64,000 nt of DNA, from assembly GCA_029945375.1 (NCBI GenBank), contig CM057069.1, positions 372,001 through 436,000 of the forward strand, read 5' to 3'. Under the pieces are notes generated by a model. The model was not told the DNA's origin, did no database searches, and was given only the letters and a program-made list of their open reading frames with translations. Positions 45,454 to 56,346 of this stretch are shown piece after piece. Position numbers and translations under genes: made by a program. The DNA is from Agaricus subrufescens (taxonomy: Eukaryota; Basidiomycota; Agaricomycetes; Agaricales; Agaricaceae). Position 1 is the stretch's first letter. The number at the start of each line of letters is the position of its first letter.

Positions 45454-47685
45454 TCAACTCCAACACTCCTCAATTAACCTCCCTTCGCGCACCATAGCAT
45501 CGATGTATTTTTTACTGTCCTCTTCTGAATACCTACCCTCCTTCTCGGCAGCTTTCGCCAACGCAGCTCTTACACCAGCAGGCATCTTATTCGATGATCT
45601 AATACAAGGATTCACGTTATGAGCAGCCTTCACGCAAGATTAAAAGATAGGTCGTACCCTGAAATGTAGACCCACGCCTTCTCATCTTCTAACAGCTTCC
45701 ATATTCGATAGGAATCTTGCTCTAAGAGGTCTTGGACGTACGTCCGCTTGACCCCTTCGGGTCCATCTCTGGAATGAGCTACCCGGTAGGTTAAACCACA
45801 ATTCTCGGAGTATCTCCTCCATTCATCAGCATAATGTTCGTCCTTCGTTGCCGAACGGCACCCAAAATATAAAGTATTACCTGCACAATAAGCAACCAAT
45901 ATCTGGACGTGATAGTATGATACTCACATTGTGAACCGATGTGCAATCTCTCCTCGATAACTGCTCGCATAGGTGCAACACCGGTACCAGGGCCAACGCA
46001 GATTACTGGGGTATTGATTGAAGGGGGAAGCTTTAACAACCCCTTCTGAATTTCAATATGCAGCTTGCTTCCTAACAAAACACTGTTAGATGCACCACAT
46101 ACATATCTCGAATAACAAGCGCACCTGGCCCTAGGTTAGAGAGGTAGGTCGTGCAAACGCCTTTTCGCGGAATTTTGAGTTTAGTCTTGTATTTGACTAT
46201 TGCCACGCAAAGATGCACTTGTCGTTTGTGTGCCTGTGGTATTGTTAGTAAAAATAGACTCCACCACACCCTTCTTCTAATCTCACCTTCGCCGAATTGG
46301 CTATAGAGAACTGTCGGGGCCTTAGGAACGGAAAGATATCGAGTACATAGTCTCGAGGTATTAACGACTTTCTAAATTCGGATAAAACCTCTCTTATCGT
46401 CCGCTTGACTTGATAACAATATTCATATAACTCATCCTAGAAATATCAGCACAGTTAAATATGGCGAAAGAAAGTACTTACAGCTCCTTCCTTAGATACA
46501 AACTCGTCTAGTTTTTCGCGTTCTGTTTCATCGGAATTAAAGTTTCTAAGATATTGGAAAAACGTCCGTCTTGGAACGGCATTGAAATCAAGATAGTGGG
46601 TAAAGAGGGTCCTCAATGTGAAAATATCTGGGAGTGAATATGGAAGGCTCTGATCTAGCATAACTGGAGTTGAGTGGTTGCCGAATCTTATTCGAAAAGG
46701 CTACGTACCCCCGAGACTTCTCTCTATTGATAGTGGTTCGTCCGCCATAGCTGTCCAACCTAGGGAGTCCAGGACATCCTCAACCTCCTGCGGGTTGGTT
46801 ATTGGGTGAATCACAGCAAGGTCACCCGGTAAATAACTGGACACCATGAGCCGAGCAGAAATTAGTTGCGCCACCACCACTTACTCTACGTCATTGTCTA
46901 GCTGAATTACAATATGTCGGACGTCCTGGTTCCAGTCTTTCGCTGTCGTTCTTGTATTGTTGATGATCGTTCCAGATAAGGAACCAGGAAAATTGGGTGG
47001 CTTCGATTCTAGGGTCAGATCACTAGACTTCAGAAGCACCCGAGGTTCCGGAACCGGTGGATTTGGAAGAACAGGCAAGTCGTTGGGTAAAGGGTATAGC
47101 TCCAATATGGTATCCGAGAGCTTAGTTAGCCAAGATTCGAAAGCACCGTCAATACTGGAGGGCCTATATTAATAATGCTCGTTCGAGTCATCGGCAAAGA
47201 ACTTACCCGAAAGGATGTTGCTCATCACCTTCGCCACGTTCACACACCTCCACGGCACCTAGACTCCTTAGTCTCTTTGATAACATTTTGGCAGGCCAGC
47301 AGAATTTCTCGTATGACGTGTCTCCTAGGCCGAAGACCGCGAATGACAAATCCTCAAACAGGTCCGGGGGAAGACTCGCAGAAAGTAACATATTCCACAT
47401 AGGAGTCATGGCGCGTGGTTCAACACCGGACCCAGTTGTCGACACAACGAAGATTACGAATTCTTCCTCGACAAGGTTTTCCTGTTCGCGTTTTCTAAGC
47501 TCGACGAGTAAAAAGCACACGTCATGACAGAAACACACCAATGCATAGCAGTCAACACTCACGACCTGACTCTTAAAAAGTAGGTTTCTTGACGCGCGAG
47601 CAATTCTATCAGCAATTTCTTGTGCATTTCCTGTTTCTGTGGCGTAGAGGACGAGGAGTCGACGTTCGACCTCACCGGAGGACAT
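45454..47685 (-). CDS. TAH18: NADPH-dependent diflavin oxidoreductase Tah18 (NDOR1 family)
   Basis: Tah18 passes electrons from NADPH through FAD and FMN to Dre2 for cytosolic iron-sulfur protein assembly. About nine exons. The flavodoxin/FMN domain has YATETGNAQEIADRIAR, VVSTTGSG and VFGLGDTSYEKF. A linker with PPNFPG leads to the FAD domain (LPGDLAVIHP, RQFSIANS). The NADPH domain shows PVICVGPGTGVAPMRAVIEE and YFGCRSATKDEHYADEW. The final exon encodes KAAEKEGRYSEEDSKKYIDA and ends EECWS, with the C-terminal Trp that stacks on FAD in this family. Intron 1 has its donor at 47533-ish after YALV and is only about 42 nt. The start at 47685 is 143 bp from the divergent dehydrogenase pseudogene. 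Confidence 0.93.
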
Positions 47686-47828
47686 TGTTATCAGATAAAG
47701 GTAGGAGCCATAAACAAAGGCAAATAACAGTATTTTTATCTCTTTCCGGCAGGACCGAAATCATGTGCATCAAAGAAAGTCAGTTCGTGACTAGGACATG
47801 TTGGGCTATCTCCGATTTGCATTAAACG

Positions 47829-48934
47829 ATGGATCTTGATCTCAAGGGTGTTCATGTTATGGTGACCGGTCAGCTCTTTGATCCAGCCATATACCTCATT
47901 TAATCTAAGGAGACTTCAGGCGCGAGTGGTGGAATTGGTCTTGAAGTATCTCGCCAATTCGTGGGCAAGTACTTATTATTTGGCATAAGGAAAATGTCCA
48001 ATGCCGATAAGGGTTCTTAGAGCAAGGAGCCAGAGTTACAGCACAAATACCAAAATCACTCCGCTGGAATCATTGCTATCTAAAATTGGGCCCCACCGTA
48101 TTCAAGCACTGCAAGCGGATCTTACCGAAGAGGCGGCCGTAAATGCCTTGTTCAAAAATGCTATCGCTTCCTTTGGGTACGTACATGTCCTCATCTTGAA
48201 TCATGCCATATACGAAGGTACAGATCAACCGGTTTTCAAGATGCCTCTTGAGCTATGGAATCGTACGATCAATACGAACATAACTTCTACTTTCATTGTT
48301 GCAAAGGAATACCTTAGACTCATTGAAGGCGCACCCTACTATCGTCAAAGACTATGCTTCAATCGTGATGGTCGGGAGCTCTGCAGGGAAATTTGGTTCG
48401 TCTTACGCTTAGTCTCGAGCAGCATTCTATAATATAGCAACTTAGGTGAGGCTGGGCATGCCGATTATGCAGCATCAAAAAGCGGTAAGCACAATACCAG
48501 CCATTAATAAACAAATAGCTTATCGTCATCCCGAAAGCCATGATGTACGGATTCCTATTGTCGCTCAAGAACGAGATCGTCAAGATCGCCCCAAGGGCCC
48601 GAGTAAATTGCATCGCACCTGGTTGGACGAGAACTGTAAATCCAGCTTTGTCTTTTTCTGGACATGCTAATGTCGATTGAAGCCTCTAGCTGAAAACTCT
48701 TTGAAAGATCCCGAAGTCGTATATAAAGCTCTAGCTACGTGAGTGAACAAACACTTTCACCATACAATGCCTGAGATTCCCATGCTTGATTACAGTACAC
48801 CCCTCAAGAAAGTCGGCGTGCCATCAGATATCGCATCACAAGTTGTCATTCATGCATCCCGGAAAGTTTCGGGTCACATAACTGGTCAAGTTCTCATGAT
48901 TACTGGGGGAATGGAAGGTAGGCGATTTGGCTGA
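47829..48934 (+). pseudogene. Short-chain dehydrogenase/reductase, frameshifted
   Basis: An SDR coding structure is nearly complete: Rossmann GASGGIGLEVSRQF with EQGARVTAQ (joined through a GC-AG intron at 47965-48020), NHAIYEGTD, the SSAGKFGSEAGHADYAASKS region containing the catalytic Tyr-x-x-x-Lys, VNCIAPGWTRT, and SGHITGQVLMITGGMEG near the end. Two small deletions break it. One, near 48045-48050, shifts frame between GARVTAQ and TPLESLLSK (consistent with loss of 4 nt); the other, near 48330, shifts frame between LIEG and PTIVKDYA (consistent with loss of 2 nt). Together they return to the original frame, so the 5' and 3' exons agree. Substrate unknown. Sequencing error is an alternative explanation for either shift. 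Confidence 0.7.
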
Positions 48935-49302
48935 GAGCTTATTTATTACGATGTTGACACTCTCGGTCACAAGGTCGACTTCAAAATAAGATGGAAGACA
49001 TTTAATCTTAGCGTGGTATTGTACCTCATTTAACAATGCATCTTGATTCTGGAAGTAAGAAACTGCGGCTTCTAAGTACCCTCTTTCCCAACATGTCGGA
49101 GCAGCAATCTGAACGACATCGGGGATAGCAATAGTTACCGCCCAGGGTTTTTTTAGCGTTCTATGATACTGCAGCATGCAATAACACCAACCAGGGCGAT
49201 TGCTCGGATATTTCGTATTATGTTAACATAAAAGTGTATGATGAGGCTAACGATCCACAAAACTTGTTATCAGTGGGAGTACAAATCTTTTTATCACATT
49301 GT
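48935..49302. other. Spacer between convergent SDR pseudogene and amidohydrolase
   Basis: About 370 bp of 3' flank on both sides; no gene seen. Confidence 0.4.
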
Positions 49303-50873
49303 CTATTTCTTATCCAATCCCAGAACGTCGATAGCAACGTCACGCGCAAGGCTCTTGAACTGTCCGGGTGAAAGAACCGAGGGCAAGGTACGAAGCCAAG
49401 CTGCACCCTCAGGGATCGCAACCTATTCCAAAGTCAACCTGAAGTCGAATGTCAAACTTTATCACTCACGAATGGATAATCAATCGAAAACATGATACGG
49501 CGCAGCCCAATTGTGTCAATGTGGAACTTCAACAAAGGAGTTTCAAAGTTGCCAGATGTAGTCTCCCAGATATTGGTCTGCCAATAAGAGCTGGCGTTGA
49601 GTTTCATTGGCATTCCGAGCGAAATTTGTCGCAAAAGTTCTGGTGGTGTGTGGTGTTAGTTTAACTATCGTCATTTAGAACAGTGAGAGAAGAGTGACCT
49701 ACGTTCATCTATCCTACCCAGGTCTGACGGAATACGTTCGCCCAAATGGCCAACAATAATCTTTGCCTTAGGGAACCGGCTGTATTTTGACGTGACTTGT
49801 TTGGACAGGATCAGAAAACTAAAAATAATTACTCAAAAACTCCGTTCGTGCAAAGTCTGAAAAGACCCATCAGTCTGGATTTGACCTATATATAGAATAC
49901 CTACCCCAGAATATGGTTAGACAGTGTAACGGCGAATTCTTGGGCGGGCCCCTTGAGCCATGGCGCGTGCCCAGTCACAAGGTTGCCTATTTGTGGGATG
50001 TTGGAGCGCGGATGGAAGTAAACAGGGACATCAAGATCCGTAACCATCTGCCAGAAAACATCATATTCAGGCTGATCATAATAAAGGAGGGTTGCTGAGG
50101 TGTGTTTACTAAGAACGATCGAGCAAAACGTGCGTCCGCTCACCATTATCAGGTCCCGATTGTTGATAGTCGTTCAACAAAGCTCCTAGAGTTGAAGACT
50201 CAATGCGAATAACAGAAGCGTTGGCATTCTACGTGCCTACGAACCCAAGCTCTTCAACCGCACGTTTCAACTCAATGGCAGCGTTCGAGGCATTGTGCAT
50301 TGACAACGATGCAAAGCCTCCAAACCTCGACGTGTCATTTGCGATGGCATTTGAGAGCCTGTCGTTTACCGTGACTGCCATGAGTTCGGCCTCGGTGGGA
50401 TCAGATATCCCCTGAATACATGGAGTTGCACAAGACAAAACCATCTGGAAAAGTATATTAGATAACGAGTAGATCGGGAAAGGAGATTTATAATGAGACT
50501 GCCTTACAAAATCGATATTGTTTTCATCCATGAGCGTGCGACGTTGGTTGTGAATGTCTAACAAATTCGCTTTCAATTCCGCATTGGTTCCCCCTAAGGA
50601 AATGTTAACATCAGGAGCCAAAAGATTTCGAAGCGCTGCATACCTAGCGCAGCGGTGGTGTCACTTTTTGGTCAAACGCCTGAGCAATTTTGCGGATACT
50701 CCAGAAACATGGACTCACCCAATCTGGCCAATAAGTTCAGGGATAGTCCAGGCTTCCTCAAAAACAATAGACCCAGTGCCCGTATTTCTCCATTGTCGGG
50801 GGATGACCTGTGGTAGGCTGTTCAGAAATCCAAAACTAAGGAGGAGAAATCGTCCCGCAGTAAGAGAGAACAT
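49303..50873 (-). CDS. Amidohydrolase-2 family (2,3-DHBA/gamma-resorcylate decarboxylase-like) with signal peptide, 373 aa
   Basis: Nine exons (50873-50719, 50643-50508, 50444-50237, 50185-50144, 50094-49905, 49856-49833, 49779-49703, 49639-49470, 49422-49303) sum to 1122 nt, but only if intron 3 (50186-50236) is a GC-AG intron; otherwise an in-frame TAG follows GFVG. Family marks: N-terminal strand IVFEEAWTIPEL with the Glu-x-Ala arrangement of non-oxidative decarboxylases, FHPRSNIPQIGNL, VGHLGERIPSDL and the terminal metal-site Asp in FSIDYPF. These enzymes reversibly decarboxylate hydroxybenzoates using one divalent metal. The extreme N-terminus (MFSLTAGRFLLLSFGFLNSL) looks like a secretion signal. 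A Met nine codons upstream is an alternative start. The adjacent SDR pseudogene suggests a former small aromatic-metabolism pair; that is inference. Confidence 0.85.
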
Positions 50874-51437
50874 TCTGTTGGAGTGGGCATTTACCAACAA
50901 CGAAAACCATCAGTCTTATAGCAACTGGTTTGACAGATGGTGGAAAGGTACCCCAAAAATCCTTATCGAATCCTACAAATAGTTCTCGATAGGAATCTGC
51001 GTGCCTCGGGCGGTATCTATAAGAACTCAAACCAATTGTGCCTTTATGGTCACATGAGGTAGAAAGTAAGAACTCTGATTGAAAGTTCGGCATTGCGAAT
51101 GTGGACATAACAAGGCAAATGAAAGAAAACTTGGGAATTCATATTAAGCATCTAAAAATGGGATGGATCCTCATGATCACGTGGCTCCGGTAAGCAGATG
51201 ACGTCATGTGACAATCCAACTCTGGAAGACGCTCATCGTCTCTTTCCTTTATTCATCTCCATCACTGATAGCACTAGTCAAAGTTTGTAATTTTTTCTGC
51301 GTTTAAGGCACTAAATTGAAGCTTACACTCAGAAAAGTCTCCTTTTAAACTTGTCGAACTTCACAACATCATCAGCTGCACCGACTTCTCAAAACGTCAA
51401 AGAGGTTCATTTATCTCACACTATTTCCGCAAGACTC
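50874..51437. other. Divergent promoter region, amidohydrolase and Rtt106-like
   Basis: No gene. A TGACGTCA palindrome occurs at about 51198-51205, a CRE/ATF-type binding word, in the spacer between the two divergent genes. Confidence 0.5.
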
Positions 51438-53030
51438 ATGGACCCAAGTGCCAATTTCTTCCATCTGATCTCACCCTACCTGCCCGACGGGGTCCTCCAG
51501 GGGCTGAGAAATACCCCTGTGGATGAACTCGCACTGGACAACCTCGTCAGACTAGTTGGTGGTGCAGAGCCCTCACCAAACTCAACGCCAGACGTTATAG
51601 GTCAATGGGCGGCGAAACGCACATCCATATCAACACTGCTTTCTTCCATTACCCGGTCAAACCTCAATGACAACAAGCGTCCCCCAGAAAATATGGATAC
51701 TACTCCCGCGAGTAAAAGACCCCGCTTATCTCCATCTGAAACAGCAGACCTGGCTCCCGACAATTTGACTACTGGCAGAGTCGTGTTTGCTCTGTCCTCT
51801 ATCTCTGCAACTGCCCCAGTACGGAAGAAAATTGATATCACGATCCGAGAGGATTCACTCTCATTCACCAATCCAAGCAGCAAGGTCGAGGAAGCGCCTC
51901 CTATTGCACTCTCCACATTCCGTCGCGCGTTCCTTCTCCCAACTCGTGGGAAGACAAAGCCTCACTGGACGGTGGTCATTTTATCATCTGACTTCCAACC
52001 CACTGTGCGTGGAAAATCAGCCAAATCATTGAACGAGGAAAACCCTCAAATTATCTTCGGGCTGGATGCGAAACTGACCAATCCTCTCAAAACTGCCACA
52101 TACGATGCCGAAGGCAAACCTACTGTTACCACGCACGCCAAAAAAGCTGATGCTCTTCCCATCCTGCGCGAATTCTTTGATCACCTTCGCATACCTCTCT
52201 TAGAACCCACTCCTGGTATATTCAAAAGCGCAGCACCAGGCCTGGGCAAATCTGCCGTTCGAGATGGGGTGCCAGGAATAGAAGCCTATCGATCTGCCAA
52301 AGCTGGGAGTTTATGGTTTATGCGCGAAGGAATTCTATGGGGAGAATCTAAACCATGTGAATTTTGGGCTGTAGAGGATCTAATCGGAAAGACGGAAGGC
52401 CTAAGAATTCTTGGTGGGACCGGAAAGACATGTAGTATTCTACTCACACGGATTCCCACTCATCCCTCTCCAAACGAAAAGGGACAGTATGAAACACATT
52501 CGGACGATGAAGCCGAAGAGGACTACGGAGAAGAAACTGAATTCACAGCGGTTGACTCTAAAGAAAAAACTGTCATTGAAAATTGGGTTCAACAGTATCG
52601 GCATCTGTTTGGCACTGCTGGAGGTCGAATTCCCGACGAGGGCTCTGATAAAAAAGGATTTATCTCCAATGGGCCTCTTACGATTCACCAGATAGGTAAC
52701 GAGTCCGATTCTTCTGATGGAAGTTTTTCTGCATCCTCCACGTCTTCTGGTTCCTCGGACAGTAGTCCCGAGTCAGATGGAGAAGAAGGTGGAGATGGTG
52801 AAAACGCAAGCAGCGGGGGGTCTGAATCAGGTTCTGCTGAAGAAGGCGAAAATGAAGGCGCATCTAATGAGGAAGAAGAGGAGTCGGATCCGGCAGGCCA
52901 TCCCCTCCTTCAGGCCGGCGCTCTGCCACGGATGTCCAAAAACGTTATGGACTTGGCTGTTGGTATGGTTATGAGTGATATGATGGGTGATGACAGTGAT
53001 GAAGAACAAGTAGATGAGTTGATGGAATGA
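51438..53030 (+). CDS. RTT106: Rtt106-like histone chaperone, 530 aa
   Basis: One exon. The middle (about residues 110-380) is an Rtt106/Spt16-M-type tandem PH module (TGRVVFALSSI, KIDITIREDSLSF, PHWTVVILSSDFQP, then GSLWFMREGILWGESKPCEF and TCSILLTR). The tail from about residue 385 is very acidic and Ser-rich (SDDEAEEDYGEETEF and a long Asp/Glu/Ser run), as in histone chaperones, and ends with a conserved-looking helix (VMDLAVGMVMSDMMGD). Rtt106 deposits H3-H4 during replication and silencing. The frame is open 87 bases upstream of the first ATG (at 51438), but no earlier ATG exists there, so I start at MDPSANFF. Confidence 0.88.
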   Translation: MDPSANFFHLISPYLPDGVLQGLRNTPVDELALDNLVRLVGGAEPSPNSTPDVIGQWAAKRTSISTLLSSITRSNLNDNKRPPENMDTTPASKRPRLSPSETADLAPDNLTTGRVVFALSSISATAPVRKKIDITIREDSLSFTNPSSKVEEAPPIALSTFRRAFLLPTRGKTKPHWTVVILSSDFQPTVRGKSAKSLNEENPQIIFGLDAKLTNPLKTATYDAEGKPTVTTHAKKADALPILREFFDHLRIPLLEPTPGIFKSAAPGLGKSAVRDGVPGIEAYRSAKAGSLWFMREGILWGESKPCEFWAVEDLIGKTEGLRILGGTGKTCSILLTRIPTHPSPNEKGQYETHSDDEAEEDYGEETEFTAVDSKEKTVIENWVQQYRHLFGTAGGRIPDEGSDKKGFISNGPLTIHQIGNESDSSDGSFSASSTSSGSSDSSPESDGEEGGDGENASSGGSESGSAEEGENEGASNEEEEESDPAGHPLLQAGALPRMSKNVMDLAVGMVMSDMMGDDSDEEQVDELME

Positions 53031-54092
53031 GAATTGATTCACATAATATGTATATGTGTCCTTGGTTGCACTTCTTAGAAGATCGAAATCAGTTCTATTG
53101 AAATTGTAATATAAGCTGGCGCGAACGGATGGCTTATAGCAGTCTGAAAGCGGAAAGATTTGTTCATGGCTAACTAGCTAACCGGCTACGTTATATTATC
53201 ATGATAAATTCTCGCCGACTAAGCTAAGTGACCTAAGGTGGTGTCGCCAACTCATAGACCAAGTTGACAGCGGTCGTACTGCCATGTACACATTACCCAA
53301 CGTTGGATGAGCTCACACTCTATGTTAGGTTTCATTTGGTGCACTTGGTCTCTTTGGTAGGCCGTGCAGCCTGCCTGGAGGGTAGAGATGTTTGATTTCC
53401 CTGATCAGTGAGCCGTCTTCTGGAACACTGCGAACTCGGAGTGAACACATTCAAGATTAAAAGGCCGAAATATTTGGCCCACGTATTTCAGGCTCAGAAG
53501 AGGCCGACGCGGGTCCCTTGCAGTTCTGGTAGCCCACACAGAACTGTTTGTGGATGAGCTCATTTGCTTGTCTCTCTCCAATACTAAGTCGCTAATATTC
53601 GTCCGAGCCCAAGCCCACCTGCCGGGCTCGGCTCAGCATTTTTGAAAGCCCGAGCCCTACAAAGCTGAGCCCAAGCCCGGGCTTCACTATTCGTGACCAT
53701 GGAGAGCATCGTGGTTCTGTTGCCAATATGATCTTCAAGTGAAGAATTTTGTCCACATTAGGCGTCGTGGGCCTTGACCGCTCCGATATCGATACATCAG
53801 TATTTCGAGTGCCAAATATGAGTACTTTGAATTTGACTATCTACCATTATATCGTGGTGGTCTAGCTCGGACCTTCGATCATTGGCAACACTCCCGGTAC
53901 TTTTATCAACTATGATACAGATGTACGACCGTCGCACAAAGCTACAACATACTTGTCAGTTACAATACACAAAAGTCTGCCATCTGGCGGGAGCCTGCAC
54001 CACAATCGGATCGTCAAGATCTCACTGAATTTATAGATAGGGATGAGGTGCAAGATATAGCACCGAAGCATCGAGCGGGTAACGATCTTCTT
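53031..54092. other. Intergenic, 1.06 kb
   Basis: No gene. It contains the GC-rich foldback at 53603-53687 reported separately; otherwise unremarkable 3' flanks of two convergent genes. Confidence 0.45.
53603..53687. repeat. 85-bp GC-rich foldback with flanking TATTCGT direct repeats
   Basis: CCGGGCTCGGCTCAGC pairs with GCTGAGCCCAAGCCCGG to form an imperfect hairpin, and the words GAGCCCAAGCCC and GCCCGAGCCC recur. TATTCGT is present on both sides (53596-53602 and 53688-53694). This could be a very short foldback transposon with a 7-bp target duplication, or a simple GC-rich repeat. Confidence 0.5.
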
Positions 54093-56346
54093 CTACACTT
54101 TGGAGTCGTCTACCATTTTTTCGGAGGCAGTACTGCCATTTCCTTTCGTCTTTCTATCATCAATCGTTAACGTATTGATAGATCCCTGCTTCTCGTGGTC
54201 TCCCTTTCTTGAACCTGGCGGCCCTACACCCCAGAAAAATAACAGGGCTACCAAACATCCACATAACCCGAAGATGCCACTCGTCCATTGCGCAGCTCGA
54301 TAGCTCCGTAATCCATCTTCTCCCGCCACGATGCTTTCATTCACTCGATTGAAAACGATCATTGATACTGTTACTCCGAATGAATTCCCTAACTGCAAAG
54401 AGTCCTCGGTGTTAACGAATCTTCAATCAGATGGTATTAAGAGCTGTGTACCTGAACCATAGTTTGAAATATTCCCGCTGCCAAACTGTGCTCGTCCGGA
54501 GGCGTTATCTTAGCGATGTATAATGTTCCCGCGGTATATATTAATTCACTTCCGAGGACAGAGACGACCATGGATGGGAATACGAAGGCCCAATACGTAG
54601 CATGGGGTTTTATTGCTGCCATGAGCACACAACCGATGGTCGCACCTGCCATCCCGATTGCTATTATAGGATCCATGTCAGAAAGGCAGACAAAGGTCTT
54701 GAATTTGACCCACATGTAAGGATTACCATCGGTGTGCGGCCCGCTATGAAACCAATGAAAGCTTTGCACAGGAATCCCACGACCATCGTCGAAATAGCCC
54801 TGACTACTACTTGAAGCGGTGAGATTAATTTGTAATCCTGTTGATAAAGCTTGTTGAAAGATAGTTAATAATAGTGAATAGTATGACGGTCTCATTTGAA
54901 GCCTCACCTGAGACCAAAATGCCCAGCCGATAAATGCGCTGCAGGACAGGAAAGTGATGATCATCACAGCAGCAAATCTTCCCCCAGCTCTACCCCATAA
55001 CGACAATTTCATGATTGGTGGTGGGAGCTTCATACCCAATATTCTCGTTTTTGGCTTGTGAGAATTTCTTTGTTGCAAGTCATGGATTCTTTCTAGACTC
55101 CATTGCCAACAGACGAAGATACTGAGGAGGAGTAGACTAATAATCAGAAGGGCGATGATATCTAAATCCCAGAGTGTGTCATTGCGCGTCAATAAGTGCA
55201 AATTATGAACGTACATGAAGTTGCCCATTTCTTTGGTGCCGACTCACCCCACCCTAATACGAACAGTATAAAGACTAGCGCCAATGCCACTATAAATGCG
55301 CCAAACCAGTCAACACCTCTATCTTGGGTAGAAGTTTGGACATCTTCATCGATAAACATGCTACCTGCTACAAAGCATATGGTGTTCAGTGCTGCAAGCA
55401 TGTAGAAGGGCGAACGCCACGATGTTCTTTAATCAAAGATGAGTGGCAACCTTGGAAGTGAGCGCCAGATGACGAACGTGGTTTTTTCCGTAAGCACCCC
55501 ACCAAGGACAGTACCAAATGCGGCACCGACAGGGGCACCTGCGGCAAACGATGCGAATGCAAGAGAACGGGATTTCGATGGTGGGAATGTTTTTGCGAGA
55601 ATTCCTAACTGAACGGATTGAATATAAATTGAAAGAGACAACTCACGTAAAAGGTAAATTACTTACCGAAGCGGGTATACAGGCAGCTGCCCCGATACCC
55701 TGCATAGCCCGAAACACAATGAGCATCATAATATCTGGACATATTGCCGGTCAGCTCGGAATAGGGCAACCGTCAAAAATTCTATGTACTTGTTGCGAAT
55801 CCACACCCGAGTGTGAACCCGATGAGCCATAACATTCCGAGCAGATATAATTTTTTCCTGCCATGTAAGTCCGCCAGTCTTCCAAAGATAAGGAGAGAAC
55901 ACCCCTTCATCATTAATTAGTAATTAGGCTTATAGTTATAAACAAGGTCCCTCGTACCGAACTCAGGGGATATACCGAAGATACCCATTGTAACTCTGAT
56001 GGCAGAACATCAAAATCCCTTCCAATAGTCGGTATCGCAATTGATATAGCTGTATTGTTTCCTACCTGCAGCGTCGATCAACCCTACTTGATAAAGTTAT
56101 TCGGTGCGGCAGTAGACGTACATTAGAAATCATGCTGAATGTAGCGATGATAACGACCATTAATAGATTTAACCGACTTCGTTCGTGTGCGGTGAAACGT
56201 GGCTCTTCAGGTTTTCTTTCGATGACCTTGTGCTCTTCAAAAGTAATTCGAAGTGGCTCCGAGGTAACGAGAATCGACACCCTTTGTGCAAGGGGTGCTT
56301 GGGCGACGTCTAAATTAACCGCCAATGCTGGTGGTTTAGAGTCCAT
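54093..56346 (-). CDS. Major facilitator superfamily transporter (DHA2/Atr1-like)
   Basis: A multi-exon MFS permease. The start MDSKPPALAV is followed by a long cytoplasmic N-terminus and TM1 (RLNLLMVVIIATFSMISN). Conserved A-motif LFGRLADLHGRKKLY, then TM segments DIMMLIVFRAMQGIGAAA, SLAFASFAAGAPVGAAFGTV (the antiporter C-motif-like region), FGAFIVALALVFILFVLGW, ALLIISLLLLSIFVCW, and a C-terminal half with GATIGCVLMAAI and IFGLCGCLVALLFFWGVGP. The total fits about 14 TM helices as in DHA2/Atr1 drug:proton antiporters. The tail (KQGSINTLTIDDRKTKGNG) is hydrophilic. The substrate cannot be told from sequence. Introns are 45-70 nt; no frameshift remained after splicing the exons I checked. Confidence 0.85.

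Noticed and set aside
50229..50250. Amidohydrolase taken as a pseudogene because of an in-frame TAG after GFVG
   Set aside because: A 51-nt GC-AG intron removes the stop and the nine exons then sum to 1122 nt.
51351..51437. Upstream extension of the Rtt106-like frame
   Set aside because: The frame is open but begins with TTG and has no ATG before 51438.
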